Origin: Phycisphaerales bacterium AB-hyl4
GTDB lineage: Bacteria > Planctomycetota > Phycisphaerae > Phycisphaerales > Phycisphaeraceae
Direction: 5' to 3'
DNA: 64,000 bases
Assembly (NCBI GenBank): GCA_041821185.1
Contig: JBGUBD010000002.1
Location: 186,001 to 250,000 of the forward strand
Shown here: one piece after another, positions 57,692 through 64,000 of the stretch
Numbering within the stretch: position 1 is the stretch's first letter
Layout: every line of letters begins with the position of its first letter
The notes under the pieces: model-generated
Told to the model about the DNA's origin: nothing
Databases searched by the model: none
What the model saw: only the letters and a program-made list of their open reading frames with translations
Program-made: the position numbers and the translations under genes

Positions 57692-58690
57692 TTAAGGCCT
57701 TTCGCCCAGCCGACCCTGCATCCCGCGTTCCGGCGCGTCGCCACCCAGGGCACGGGCGATGGTGGTGGCGTTGTGATCGATCATCCCGATATACGTACCC
57801 TCATATGTGCCCGCTCGGCCCATGGCATCGGAAAAAAGCTCCCCGCCCAGCCGAAGGTTATGCCGACGCGAGTGCGCTCCGCGAATCACCGCCTGCACCG
57901 GCCGATCCGTCACGCTCGACTCGGCGAACACCGCGGGCAACTCACGCTCCACCACGAAATCCACCAGCCGATTGATGTCGTGCATCCCCGCTTCCGACTC
58001 CGTCGAAATGCCATACACCCCGCGCACTTCGATATCATACGATCGGCCGAAGTAGTTGAACGCATCGTGGGCCGTCACCAGCACCCGATGTTCCTCCGGT
58101 ATCGATGCGATCACCTCGCGCACATAGCTGTCCAACTCCGCCAGCTCCGCCAGATATCGCTCTGCGTTTTCGCGATACGTCTCCGCATGCTCCGGGGAGA
58201 TCTCCGCCATCTGCTCCGTGAACTGCTCCACCACTGTCGACCACAGCCGAACGTCCATCCACACGTGCGGGTCCGCCTCGTCCGGGTCTTCGTCATCTTC
58301 CATCAGCAGCGCCGGGTCCAACCGCTCTGCGACCGCGATCACATGCTTGTCTGCCGACTGTAGCCGACCGAGCGTTTCGCCCATCTGCCCTTCGAGCAGC
58401 AGGCCGTTGTAAACCACCACATTCGCCCGATCCAGCCGCAGCACATCGCTCCGCGTCGGCCGATACAAGTGCGGGTCCACCCCTTCGTCCATCAGCCCCG
58501 TCACCTGCGCGTGCTCGCCGACGACGTTGCGGACCATGTCGGCGATCATGCCCGTCGTCGCGACAATGTTCAGCCGGCCGTCGTCCGCGTCGCCCGCCCG
58601 GCCGTCGCCACAGCCGACCAGCGACACCGTCATCATCATCATCAACAACACATGTAGCGAGACAATCCAGCGGCGGGGGAATTTAAGCAT
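57692..58690 (-). CDS. Metal ABC transporter substrate-binding lipoprotein (TroA/ZnuA-like)
   Basis: The 332-residue product has a lipobox VSLVGC (C27) and a cluster A-I fold. Metal ligands can be assigned by motif: H74 (VDPHLYRPTRSD), H142 (ADPHVWMD), H208 (VTAHDAFNYF) and D305 (IGMIDHNATT). Three histidines and one aspartate match TroA-type proteins (Zn/Mn). It is the first gene of the operon and is divergent from the DtxR-type regulator. An acidic insert (MEDDEDPDEAD, 130-140) sits next to the second ligand. Confidence 0.92.
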   Translation of the reverse strand: MLKFPRRWIVSLHVLLMMMMTVSLVGCGDGRAGDADDGRLNIVATTGMIADMVRNVVGEHAQVTGLMDEGVDPHLYRPTRSDVLRLDRANVVVYNGLLLEGQMGETLGRLQSADKHVIAVAERLDPALLMEDDEDPDEADPHVWMDVRLWSTVVEQFTEQMAEISPEHAETYRENAERYLAELAELDSYVREVIASIPEEHRVLVTAHDAFNYFGRSYDIEVRGVYGISTESEAGMHDINRLVDFVVERELPAVFAESSVTDRPVQAVIRGAHSRRHNLRLGGELFSDAMGRAGTYEGTYIGMIDHNATTIARALGGDAPERGMQGRLGERP

Positions 58691-58767
58691 CAGGCCAGGT
58701 CTCCAGTTGCAAAGGTCACGGAGGCGGGCAGGGGATGCCGCCTTTGTTTTATAGATCGGCCGACCTA

Positions 58768-58783
58768 TTTTGGCTAATCAAAG
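58768..58783. promoter_or_regulatory. Candidate operator for the DtxR/MntR-type regulator
   Basis: TTTTGGCTAATCAAAG is an imperfect palindrome (TTTG/CAAA arms) in the divergent spacer between the transporter and its regulator. Within the same spacer a possible -35/-10 pair (TTGCCT at 58784, TTGAAT at 58807, spacing 17) points to the regulator and TATAAA on the other strand (58753-58748) points to the transporter. Binding here would touch both promoters. Match to a DtxR-family box is by eye. Confidence 0.45.
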
Positions 58784-58888
58784 TTGCCTTTTCCTACAAA
58801 CATACGTTGAATAATGGGCTTGTCAAGCGAGCCGCTTTCCCGCGTCGCGCACCACGATCAGTATTACCCGCCGACGGAGCACCCGCGA

Positions 58889-59548
58889 ATGCCTAGCGTG
58901 ACCGTGGAAAATTATCTCAAACAGGTCTACCTCGAACAGCAGCAGGTCGGAGATGATCTTGTCCCCATGGGCCGCCTCGCCGCCGCCATGGACGTCACCC
59001 CCGGCACCGCCACGTCGATGGTCAAGGCCCTCGCCGACGCGAAGCTCATCGACTACGCCCCGCGTGGCGGCGTCCGCCTGACACCCGAAGGCACGCGGCT
59101 CGCCCTCCAGGTGCTCCGCCGACACCGCCTCATTGAGCAGTTCCTCGTCGAAGTGCTCAAACTCGACTGGTCCGAAGTGCACGACGAAGCCGAGGAACTC
59201 GAACACGCCATCTCCGACAAAGTCCTCGCCAAGATCGACGAACTGCTCGGCCACCCCGACACCGACCCGCACGGTGACCCCATCCCGCCCGCCACCGGCA
59301 CGCCCCGAGCCCGCACCCTCACCAGCCTGGTCGACGCCGACGAAGGCCGACCCCTTACCATCGCCCGCGTCGCCGACCAGGACGCCGCCTTCCTCCAGTT
59401 CGCCGACCGCCACGGCCTGACCCCCGGCGCTTCTGTCACCGTCACCGGCCGCGACCCCGCCGCCGACGCCGTCACCGTCCGACCCGTCGGCAAGCGCAAC
59501 GTCACGCTCGGCCTCGCCGCCGCCGCCAAAATCCTCACCGAAGACTGA
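58889..59548 (+). CDS. DtxR/MntR family metal-dependent regulator
   Basis: The 219-residue product has an N-terminal winged helix (VENYLKQVYLEQQQ, then MDVTPGTATSMVKALADAKLIDY), the dimerisation and metal-binding domain (HRLIEQFL 79-86, VHDEAEELEHAIS 97-109, HPDTDPHGDPIP 122-133) and a FeoA/SH3-like C-terminal domain. ATG 58889 fits the family; the upstream frame does not. It is divergent from the transporter and most likely represses it when Mn or Fe is plentiful. The same HRLxExxL motif appears in both permeases. Confidence 0.93.
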   Translation: MPSVTVENYLKQVYLEQQQVGDDLVPMGRLAAAMDVTPGTATSMVKALADAKLIDYAPRGGVRLTPEGTRLALQVLRRHRLIEQFLVEVLKLDWSEVHDEAEELEHAISDKVLAKIDELLGHPDTDPHGDPIPPATGTPRARTLTSLVDADEGRPLTIARVADQDAAFLQFADRHGLTPGASVTVTGRDPAADAVTVRPVGKRNVTLGLAAAAKILTED

Positions 59549-59579
59549 CCTCGCCCACCACGCACTCGCCGTGTTCCCC

Positions 59580-59620
59580 AAATCAGCAATTAGCAATCAA
59601 CGATTAAAGATTAAAAATCT
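59580..59620. repeat. AAT-rich repeat arm upstream of the VTT protein
   Basis: AATCAGCAATTAGCAATC followed by degenerate words (AACGATTAAAGATTAAAAATC) in the spacer after the metal regulator gene. It is a single arm of the AGCAATTAGAAATC family, ending about 20 bases before the start at 59642. Confidence 0.7.
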
Positions 59621-59641
59621 CACCCCACAGCCGCGACTACA

Positions 59642-60508
59642 ATGCCCCCAGACATGCCGCGAGAGTCGAAACTGCCCAACCACCCCCCCGAGCACCGCGA
59701 GTCTGAGGCCGACCGCCCAGACGATGCAGACCCGACCGTCACTGACCCGACGCTTGAAGGCACTCACGCTGCGCCCATACTCGACGAGGCGGTGCTCGAA
59801 GTCGAACGCCGTGTCGTCAAGTGGTGGCACCCCGTGCTCGCGCTGCTCGCGTTGCTGGCGATCTACTGGATCGCCCAGGCGCTCGATGTGCGAACGCTGC
59901 TCCAGGCGATGCGCATCTGGGCCGAGGAACTCGGCGCACAGGGGCCCGTGCTGTTCGTGGCTGTCTACGTCCTGCTCACCATGCTCGGCATCCCCGGCTC
60001 GTGGCTCACCCTCGCCGCCGGTGCTCTGTTTGGCTCGCTCGTGGGCGTGCTCGCCGTCATCGTCGCCTCTACCACATCCTGCGCCCTGTCCTTCCTCGTC
60101 GCAAGGCATTGGATGCGCGAACGCGTCGAAAAATGGGTCGGCCAGAACAAACGCTTCCAGAAACTCAACCGCCTCACCGAACGCCACGGCTCGGCCGTCG
60201 TCCTCGTTGTCCGACTACTCAACCTCCTGCCGTTCGCCGTCGTCAACTACGGCTTCGGCGTCACTCGCGTCCGCTTCCGCACCTACCTGCTCTGGTCGTT
60301 TCTCGGCAAGATCCCCGGCACGGTCATCATGGTCGTCGGCATCGACGCCATCATCGACGCTATCGTCCTCCGTCAGGTCCCGTGGGGCCTGGTCATCATC
60401 GTCATCGTCATGGCGAGCCTGCTCGCCCTGACCCTCCGTACCCTCCACCACCGCATCCAGGCCAGTGCCCCGCCCGAAGACTCATCCAATAACCCCCGCA
60501 CCCGCTAG
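59642..60508 (+). CDS. TVP38/TMEM64 family (VTT domain) membrane protein
   Basis: The 288-residue product has a disordered acidic N-terminus (1-55) and then five to six membrane helices with the VTT core: PGSWLTLAAGALFGSLVG, VVRLLNLLPFAVVNYGFGVT with its conserved Arg-x-x-Asn, and RFRTYLLWSFLGKIPGTVIM, with the Gly-x-x-Pro-Gly re-entrant motif. DedA/VTT proteins are linked to lipid scrambling and membrane homeostasis. It follows the metal regulator gene on the same strand with the repeat between them. Confidence 0.9.
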   Translation: MPPDMPRESKLPNHPPEHRESEADRPDDADPTVTDPTLEGTHAAPILDEAVLEVERRVVKWWHPVLALLALLAIYWIAQALDVRTLLQAMRIWAEELGAQGPVLFVAVYVLLTMLGIPGSWLTLAAGALFGSLVGVLAVIVASTTSCALSFLVARHWMRERVEKWVGQNKRFQKLNRLTERHGSAVVLVVRLLNLLPFAVVNYGFGVTRVRFRTYLLWSFLGKIPGTVIMVVGIDAIIDAIVLRQVPWGLVIIVIVMASLLALTLRTLHHRIQASAPPEDSSNNPRTR

Positions 60509-61027
60509 AGCCTGCGCTTTACAAACTTAGCGGGTGCCACACAGCCGCTACGTTTGGCTTGAGGATGCTCTAAGCGTCAGTTTCTACAAGTGATTACCGC
60601 ATTGCTCGAAGCCGTCGGCTGCATGATCGAAAATGCGGACCATCTGTGCTCACGTCCCTGATCAGGCGACACCGCCACGCTTTGCTTCAAGCCGGACGTG
60701 CCAGGCCTTGAGCGGATTGCCAAGACGAGGGTGAGCAGATGGCGAAGTGAATGCGTTTTCAGTGCATGGACGCGAAGCACAGCCTGGAATGAACTAGTAC
60801 AGATGGGTATTAGGCATTCCAACTAGGTGCGCCACTGAGGTTTGATCGCGAGGCGACATATGTTTTTACCTGATTTATCGGAAAATAATTGAAGTTCGGG
60901 GGAAAAGAAGTATACTGGAAATGTGTACTAGGTCAGATTTGATCGGAAGCAGCTAGAACATCACTTCATGCCTGCAATCGTTGCTGGCAAGGTTTGCAAG
61001 GTTGGTCGCATGTACTCAAGGAGCAAT
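60509..61027. other. Gene-free stretch before the second PEP-CTERM gene
   Basis: No convincing gene is present. It contains an inverted repeat (60523-60555: AAAC-N2-AGCGG, 11-base loop, CCGCT-N2-GTTT), a GC-moderate middle with a weak 81-residue minus-strand frame, and the promoter described at 60889. The lower GC content and lack of frames suggest decayed sequence. Confidence 0.5.
60889..60916 (+). promoter_or_regulatory. Strong sigma70-type promoter for second PEP-CTERM gene
   Basis: TTGAAG (60889-60894) and TATACT (60911-60916) are 16 bases apart, four of six and five of six matches to consensus, in an AT-rich patch. The transcript would have a leader of about 105 bases before ATG 61028. 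Confidence 0.55.
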
Positions 61028-61834
61028 ATGATGAGGAAGCGGATTGGCGTATTGGGTGTACTCGTCGGCGTGGGCATGGGGCTGAGCAGTCATGCGGGGG
61101 TGGCCGAGGCGGCCTTGTACGAAACAGGTTTCGAAGCTCCGGATTTCACACTGGGGCAAAACATCCATGGCATCGAGGGGTGGTCGAACACCGCAAACCA
61201 CGCCACCGCCACGATTAGCGACGATGCGGCGGCATCGGGCAGTCAAGCGTTGAAAATCACCAGCACGGGCGGCGGCAGCACTGACCAGATCAACCACGAT
61301 GTCGCGTCCCAGGCGGGCCAGGTTCTCGGCCAGATCAGTGTCGGCATGCGGCTGCGAATCGACACGCTCACCAGCAGTTTGGATGGGCGCGATATGACCC
61401 TCGTAATCAGGGGCATTGACGAAAGCACGAATACGGATGCTGATATGGTCACCATCAGCTTCAAGCGAAGCAATTCTGACACGGTTGCCAATCAGATCAT
61501 TGTGAGAAATGGCTTCACGGACGTCAGCGTCGGAACATGGACGGCCGAGCAGTGGATGGACCTGGAAATCTCCCTCGACACCGAGGCCGACGTATTCAAC
61601 CTGTCGATCAACGGCGATATGGCGTTCGGTTCAGAAGGGGCCGACTTTCGTTCGAATCGCTCTATGGCTGATCTCACAAACGTTCAATTCAGGCACACAG
61701 TGTGGCTGACATCGAGTTATTTTGTCGACGATTACATCGTCGTGCCGGAGCCCGCATCTCTTGCACTGCTGGTGCTCGGCGGAGCGTTGTGCCTGCGACG
61801 GAATCGGAAGCGGACGTTGCCGTCACAGCGTTAA
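61028..61834 (+). CDS. PEP-CTERM sorting domain protein, laminin G-like
   Basis: The 268-residue product has a signal peptide (GVLGVLVGVGMGLSSHAGVAEA), a beta-sandwich domain (residues 30-235: LYETGFEAPDFTLGQNIHG, LRIDTLTSSLDGRDMTLVI, AEQWMDLEISLDTEADVFNL) resembling LamG/concanavalin domains, and the sorting tail VPEPASLALLVLGGALCL with RRNRKR. AAGGAG precedes two ATG codons (61028, 61031). It lies directly upstream of the sugar-type regulator and may be part of the same polysaccharide-use locus. Confidence 0.9.
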   Translation: MMRKRIGVLGVLVGVGMGLSSHAGVAEAALYETGFEAPDFTLGQNIHGIEGWSNTANHATATISDDAAASGSQALKITSTGGGSTDQINHDVASQAGQVLGQISVGMRLRIDTLTSSLDGRDMTLVIRGIDESTNTDADMVTISFKRSNSDTVANQIIVRNGFTDVSVGTWTAEQWMDLEISLDTEADVFNLSINGDMAFGSEGADFRSNRSMADLTNVQFRHTVWLTSSYFVDDYIVVPEPASLALLVLGGALCLRRNRKRTLPSQR

Positions 61835-61909
61835 GGTAGCGCATGCATGGCACGGTTGCACGAGTCGGGCGACTGGCGGATTGCCGCCTATTAGTCACGA
61901 AGGTTGTGA

Positions 61910-63031
61910 ATGATGAAGCAGGTTTCAAAACCACTGGAGCATGGTCGCGGCGTTCCGAAGTATCTTCAATTGGCGGCCATACTCCGCCGGGATATTCTTG
62001 AAAACCGCTTGGCGCCCGGCGAGAAGCTCAAGTCCGTTCGGGAACTGGCCAACCTGCACGATTCGAACAAGGCGACGGTCAGCCAGACCATGCGCCACCT
62101 TGCAAGCGAAGGCCTGGTGGAACTGAAAGAGAAGAAGGGATGCTTCGTTCGAGAGCAGTCGCCGCGCTCGGCGGCGGTCGTGTTTGACCGCAATATTTAT
62201 GACCCCAATCGCACTCCTTACACAAGCTTGCTGTTGCAGGAATTGGAAGAGCGATTTGAAGAGCAAGGCTGGATTTGTCGGCCGCTCCTCAACACCTCCC
62301 CCTGGGCGTGGGAAGAGTTTCGTGAAGCACTGAAAAATCGGCAGTTTGATGTCGTCGTCAGCGTGTCTTCGGAATTTGACGAGCAGATGTTGGCGATTAT
62401 GCGTCAGGTCGACATTCCCGCGGTTGGCGTTTTCTGCCTTGACGGCTTTGACCACTTTGTTGACCTGGACTGGTTCGAACTCGGACGGCGCGCAGTTGAC
62501 GCGCTCATGGCCGCTGGAGCCAGGCGGATCGGGCTGATCCACGGTCCGGAGCAGTTCGGCCGCGAAAAAGGTCCGAGTGCAGGGTATCAAGCCGGTCTTG
62601 CGGCGCAGGGTATCGCGTTTGACCCGGCCCTTGTGCGTTGCGTTTCGTTTCAGCAAAGCGCGGGGCGCGAAGCGGTTGCCTCTCTGCTGGATCAGGCAGC
62701 CGAACTCGACGGCCTGATCGTGGCGGACGAATTGCTGATGCAGGGCGTCGCGCATGAATTGGTTTCGCGGCCCGTTCGGGTTCCGGACGAACTGGTCGTG
62801 GCCAGCCAAGTGTCGGTCCGAAAGGACGATCCGTTCATCGTGCCCGTGATACAACTGCATCACAATGTCACCCAGCAGGCGTTGCGCCTGGTGGAGTTGG
62901 CGGTTGCGCTGAATGCCCGCAAACACACTGCGAACTCGATGATTCGCATTCCACCCACCATCTATGACTTCGGCCTTCACCTTCACGCTGGCAGGCAGGT
63001 TGCCGAAGGTGGGCGTGTCAACATTCGCTGA
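61910..63031 (+). CDS. GntR-family regulator with LacI-type sugar-binding domain
   Basis: The 373-residue product joins a GntR winged helix (residues 15-80: YLQLAAILRRDILENRLAPG, KLKSVRELANLHDSNKATVSQ) to a periplasmic-binding-protein-like effector domain (85-350) like that of LacI/AraR proteins (ARRIGLIHGPEQFGREKGPSA, LIVADELLMQGVA). AraR of Bacillus has this layout and binds a sugar. Here the effector is probably a sugar freed by the enzymes encoded next door, such as the DUF4838 protein. This link is inferred from position. Confidence 0.9.
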   Translation: MMKQVSKPLEHGRGVPKYLQLAAILRRDILENRLAPGEKLKSVRELANLHDSNKATVSQTMRHLASEGLVELKEKKGCFVREQSPRSAAVVFDRNIYDPNRTPYTSLLLQELEERFEEQGWICRPLLNTSPWAWEEFREALKNRQFDVVVSVSSEFDEQMLAIMRQVDIPAVGVFCLDGFDHFVDLDWFELGRRAVDALMAAGARRIGLIHGPEQFGREKGPSAGYQAGLAAQGIAFDPALVRCVSFQQSAGREAVASLLDQAAELDGLIVADELLMQGVAHELVSRPVRVPDELVVASQVSVRKDDPFIVPVIQLHHNVTQQALRLVELAVALNARKHTANSMIRIPPTIYDFGLHLHAGRQVAEGGRVNIR

Positions 63032-63067
63032 GCCGTGGACCCTGTCTTTGGACTCGTTTCATACAGC

Positions 63068-63097
63068 TTGGAGAGCTATCAAGTGTTCTGCATTAAT
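63068..63097 (+). promoter_or_regulatory. Candidate promoter for the DUF4838 gene
   Basis: TTGGAG (63068-63073) and ATTAAT (63092-63097) are 18 bases apart, about 55 bases before the next start. The match is modest. Confidence 0.3.
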
Positions 63098-63151
63098 ACA
63101 TCGACCTTTGATTCCATCCCGCACCGCGGGACGCTGTCGACGGCTGGCGCC

Positions 63152-64000
63152 ATGCTTCGTGGTATTGTCGTCGCGTTAGGTCTACTTCCCATGTGGTGCG
63201 TAGTCTCGTCTGCTCGCGGCGAGGTGGTGCTGGCCGATGCGGGGGCGACGGAGTATGTGATTGTTATTGGCGCGAATGCCAGCAAAGCGGAGCAGTTCGC
63301 AGCAGAAGAACTGTCGTTGTTTCTTCATCAAATGACGGATGCGGACTTCAAAGTTGTTACCGACGAACATGCATCCGGACGCTACGAGTTCGTGGTCGGC
63401 CAGACGAATCGCCTGGATATTGATGAAACCCCCGATAACCTCAAGCCGACAGGTACGGAAGGATTCGCCATCATCGTCGACGACGATCGTGTGGCGATTC
63501 TCGGCAACACCGGGCGTGCCACGCTCTATGGCGTTTACGACTTTCTCGAACACGAACTCGGCTGCCGCTTTATCGCCAGCGACATGACGCATGTGCCCAG
63601 TAAGCCCACCCTGCGAGTTGGTGTCCAGTCGCGTGTGTTCAGCCCCAAGCTGGAATACCGGAATCTTCACCAGGGCACGACGCAGTGGAGCGTACGTAAT
63701 CGACTCAACGCCGTCTGGGGCACCGTGCCGAATGAGGCCATCATCGGCGGCGCGAGGTTCATCGGCCCGAGCTTCGTTCACACTTTCGGCGAGCTTGTGC
63801 CCGAGGCCGAGTACTTCGAGGCCCATCCCGAGTACTATGCGCTTTGGGAGGGAAAACGTGTTCCTGCCGCGATTGGCGGCAAGACAGGCGGCCTGTGCCT
63901 GACTCATCCTGACGTCCTGCGAATCACGATCGCTTCCGTTCGTGACTGGATTGCCGACTATCGCCGCAGGGCCAGCGCACACCCCGATACGCTCCTGCTT
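63152..64000 (+). CDS. DUF4838 domain-containing protein (3' end beyond window)
   Basis: An open frame from ATG 63152 runs off the right edge (283 codons). It has a signal peptide (IVVALGLLPMWCVVSSARG), a GH67 N-terminal-like domain (EQFAAEELSLFLHQMTDADF, RATLYGVYDFLEHELGCRF) and the DUF4838 core: GPSFVHTFGELVPEAEYF, HPEYYALWEGKRVPAA, GGLCLTHPDVLRITIASVRD. Proteins of this type are found with polysaccharide-degradation genes and may be glycosidases of an alpha-glucuronidase-like fold. The exact start is uncertain because no clear ribosome site precedes it. Confidence 0.85.
   Translation, partial: MLRGIVVALGLLPMWCVVSSARGEVVLADAGATEYVIVIGANASKAEQFAAEELSLFLHQMTDADFKVVTDEHASGRYEFVVGQTNRLDIDETPDNLKPTGTEGFAIIVDDDRVAILGNTGRATLYGVYDFLEHELGCRFIASDMTHVPSKPTLRVGVQSRVFSPKLEYRNLHQGTTQWSVRNRLNAVWGTVPNEAIIGGARFIGPSFVHTFGELVPEAEYFEAHPEYYALWEGKRVPAAIGGKTGGLCLTHPDVLRITIASVRDWIADYRRRASAHPDTLLL

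Noticed and set aside
60577..60822. 81-residue minus-strand frame, considered as a transposase remnant
   Set aside because: No transposase motif, no ribosome site and no inverted ends were seen; it is left as non-coding.

Overview
The window looks like a chromosomal stretch of a high-GC Gram-negative bacterium of the Planctomycetota, most likely class Phycisphaerae. This is an inference, since no rRNA or other taxonomic marker is present. It rests on lipid A genes (lpxD, lpxB), PEP-CTERM proteins, an FHA-GspE fusion, a vWA/ExbB/ExbD/TPR operon, large pseudopilins carrying lectin-like domains, a DUF4838 protein and a cluster of GntR/LacI type. No prophage, IS element or CRISPR array was seen.

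Layout. 0-10 kb holds housekeeping genes: a PilZ protein cut by the window edge, tilS, dapA, ald, an rdgC-like gene, cmk-plsC, purA and uppS. 10-21 kb holds a small FHA protein, a sodium:solute symporter, the distal complex I block nuoJKLMN and lpxD. 21-32 kb holds a small lipoprotein, an aldo/keto reductase, the FHA-GspE ATPase and a six-gene operon (vWA, TPR, ExbB, ExbD, ExbD, large TPR). 32-38 kb holds a Gfo/Idh/MocA oxidoreductase, a circularly permuted ATP-grasp/alpha-E pair, trpB and lpxB. 38-47 kb holds a three-gene, translationally coupled glycosylation operon (GT2, flippase-like membrane protein, SDR-oxidoreductase fusion), a second copy of the small lipoprotein, arfB, a cupin, a DUF4105 membrane protein, a GrpB-family gene with an internal stop, and tRNA-Gln(CTG). 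47-54 kb holds rpe, a four-gene pseudopilin operon with ATGA overlaps, a PEP-CTERM protein, a GspG-like pilin and a GspB/PilP-like protein. 54-60 kb holds a TroABCD-like Mn/Zn ABC transporter, whose two permeases each end in a DtxR-type domain, next to a divergent DtxR/MntR regulator, followed by a VTT membrane protein. 60-64 kb holds a second PEP-CTERM protein, a GntR-LacI type regulator and the start of a DUF4838 protein.

Five kinds of short non-coding repeat lie between genes. Two of them (an AAT-rich family built on AGCAATTAGAAATC and a family built on CCAGAAACC) are arranged as inverted arms, fill all four spacers of nuoJKLMN, and often abut start codons where a Shine-Dalgarno site is expected. 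The two features I find most unusual are this repeat system and the metal transporter whose permeases carry regulator-like domains.
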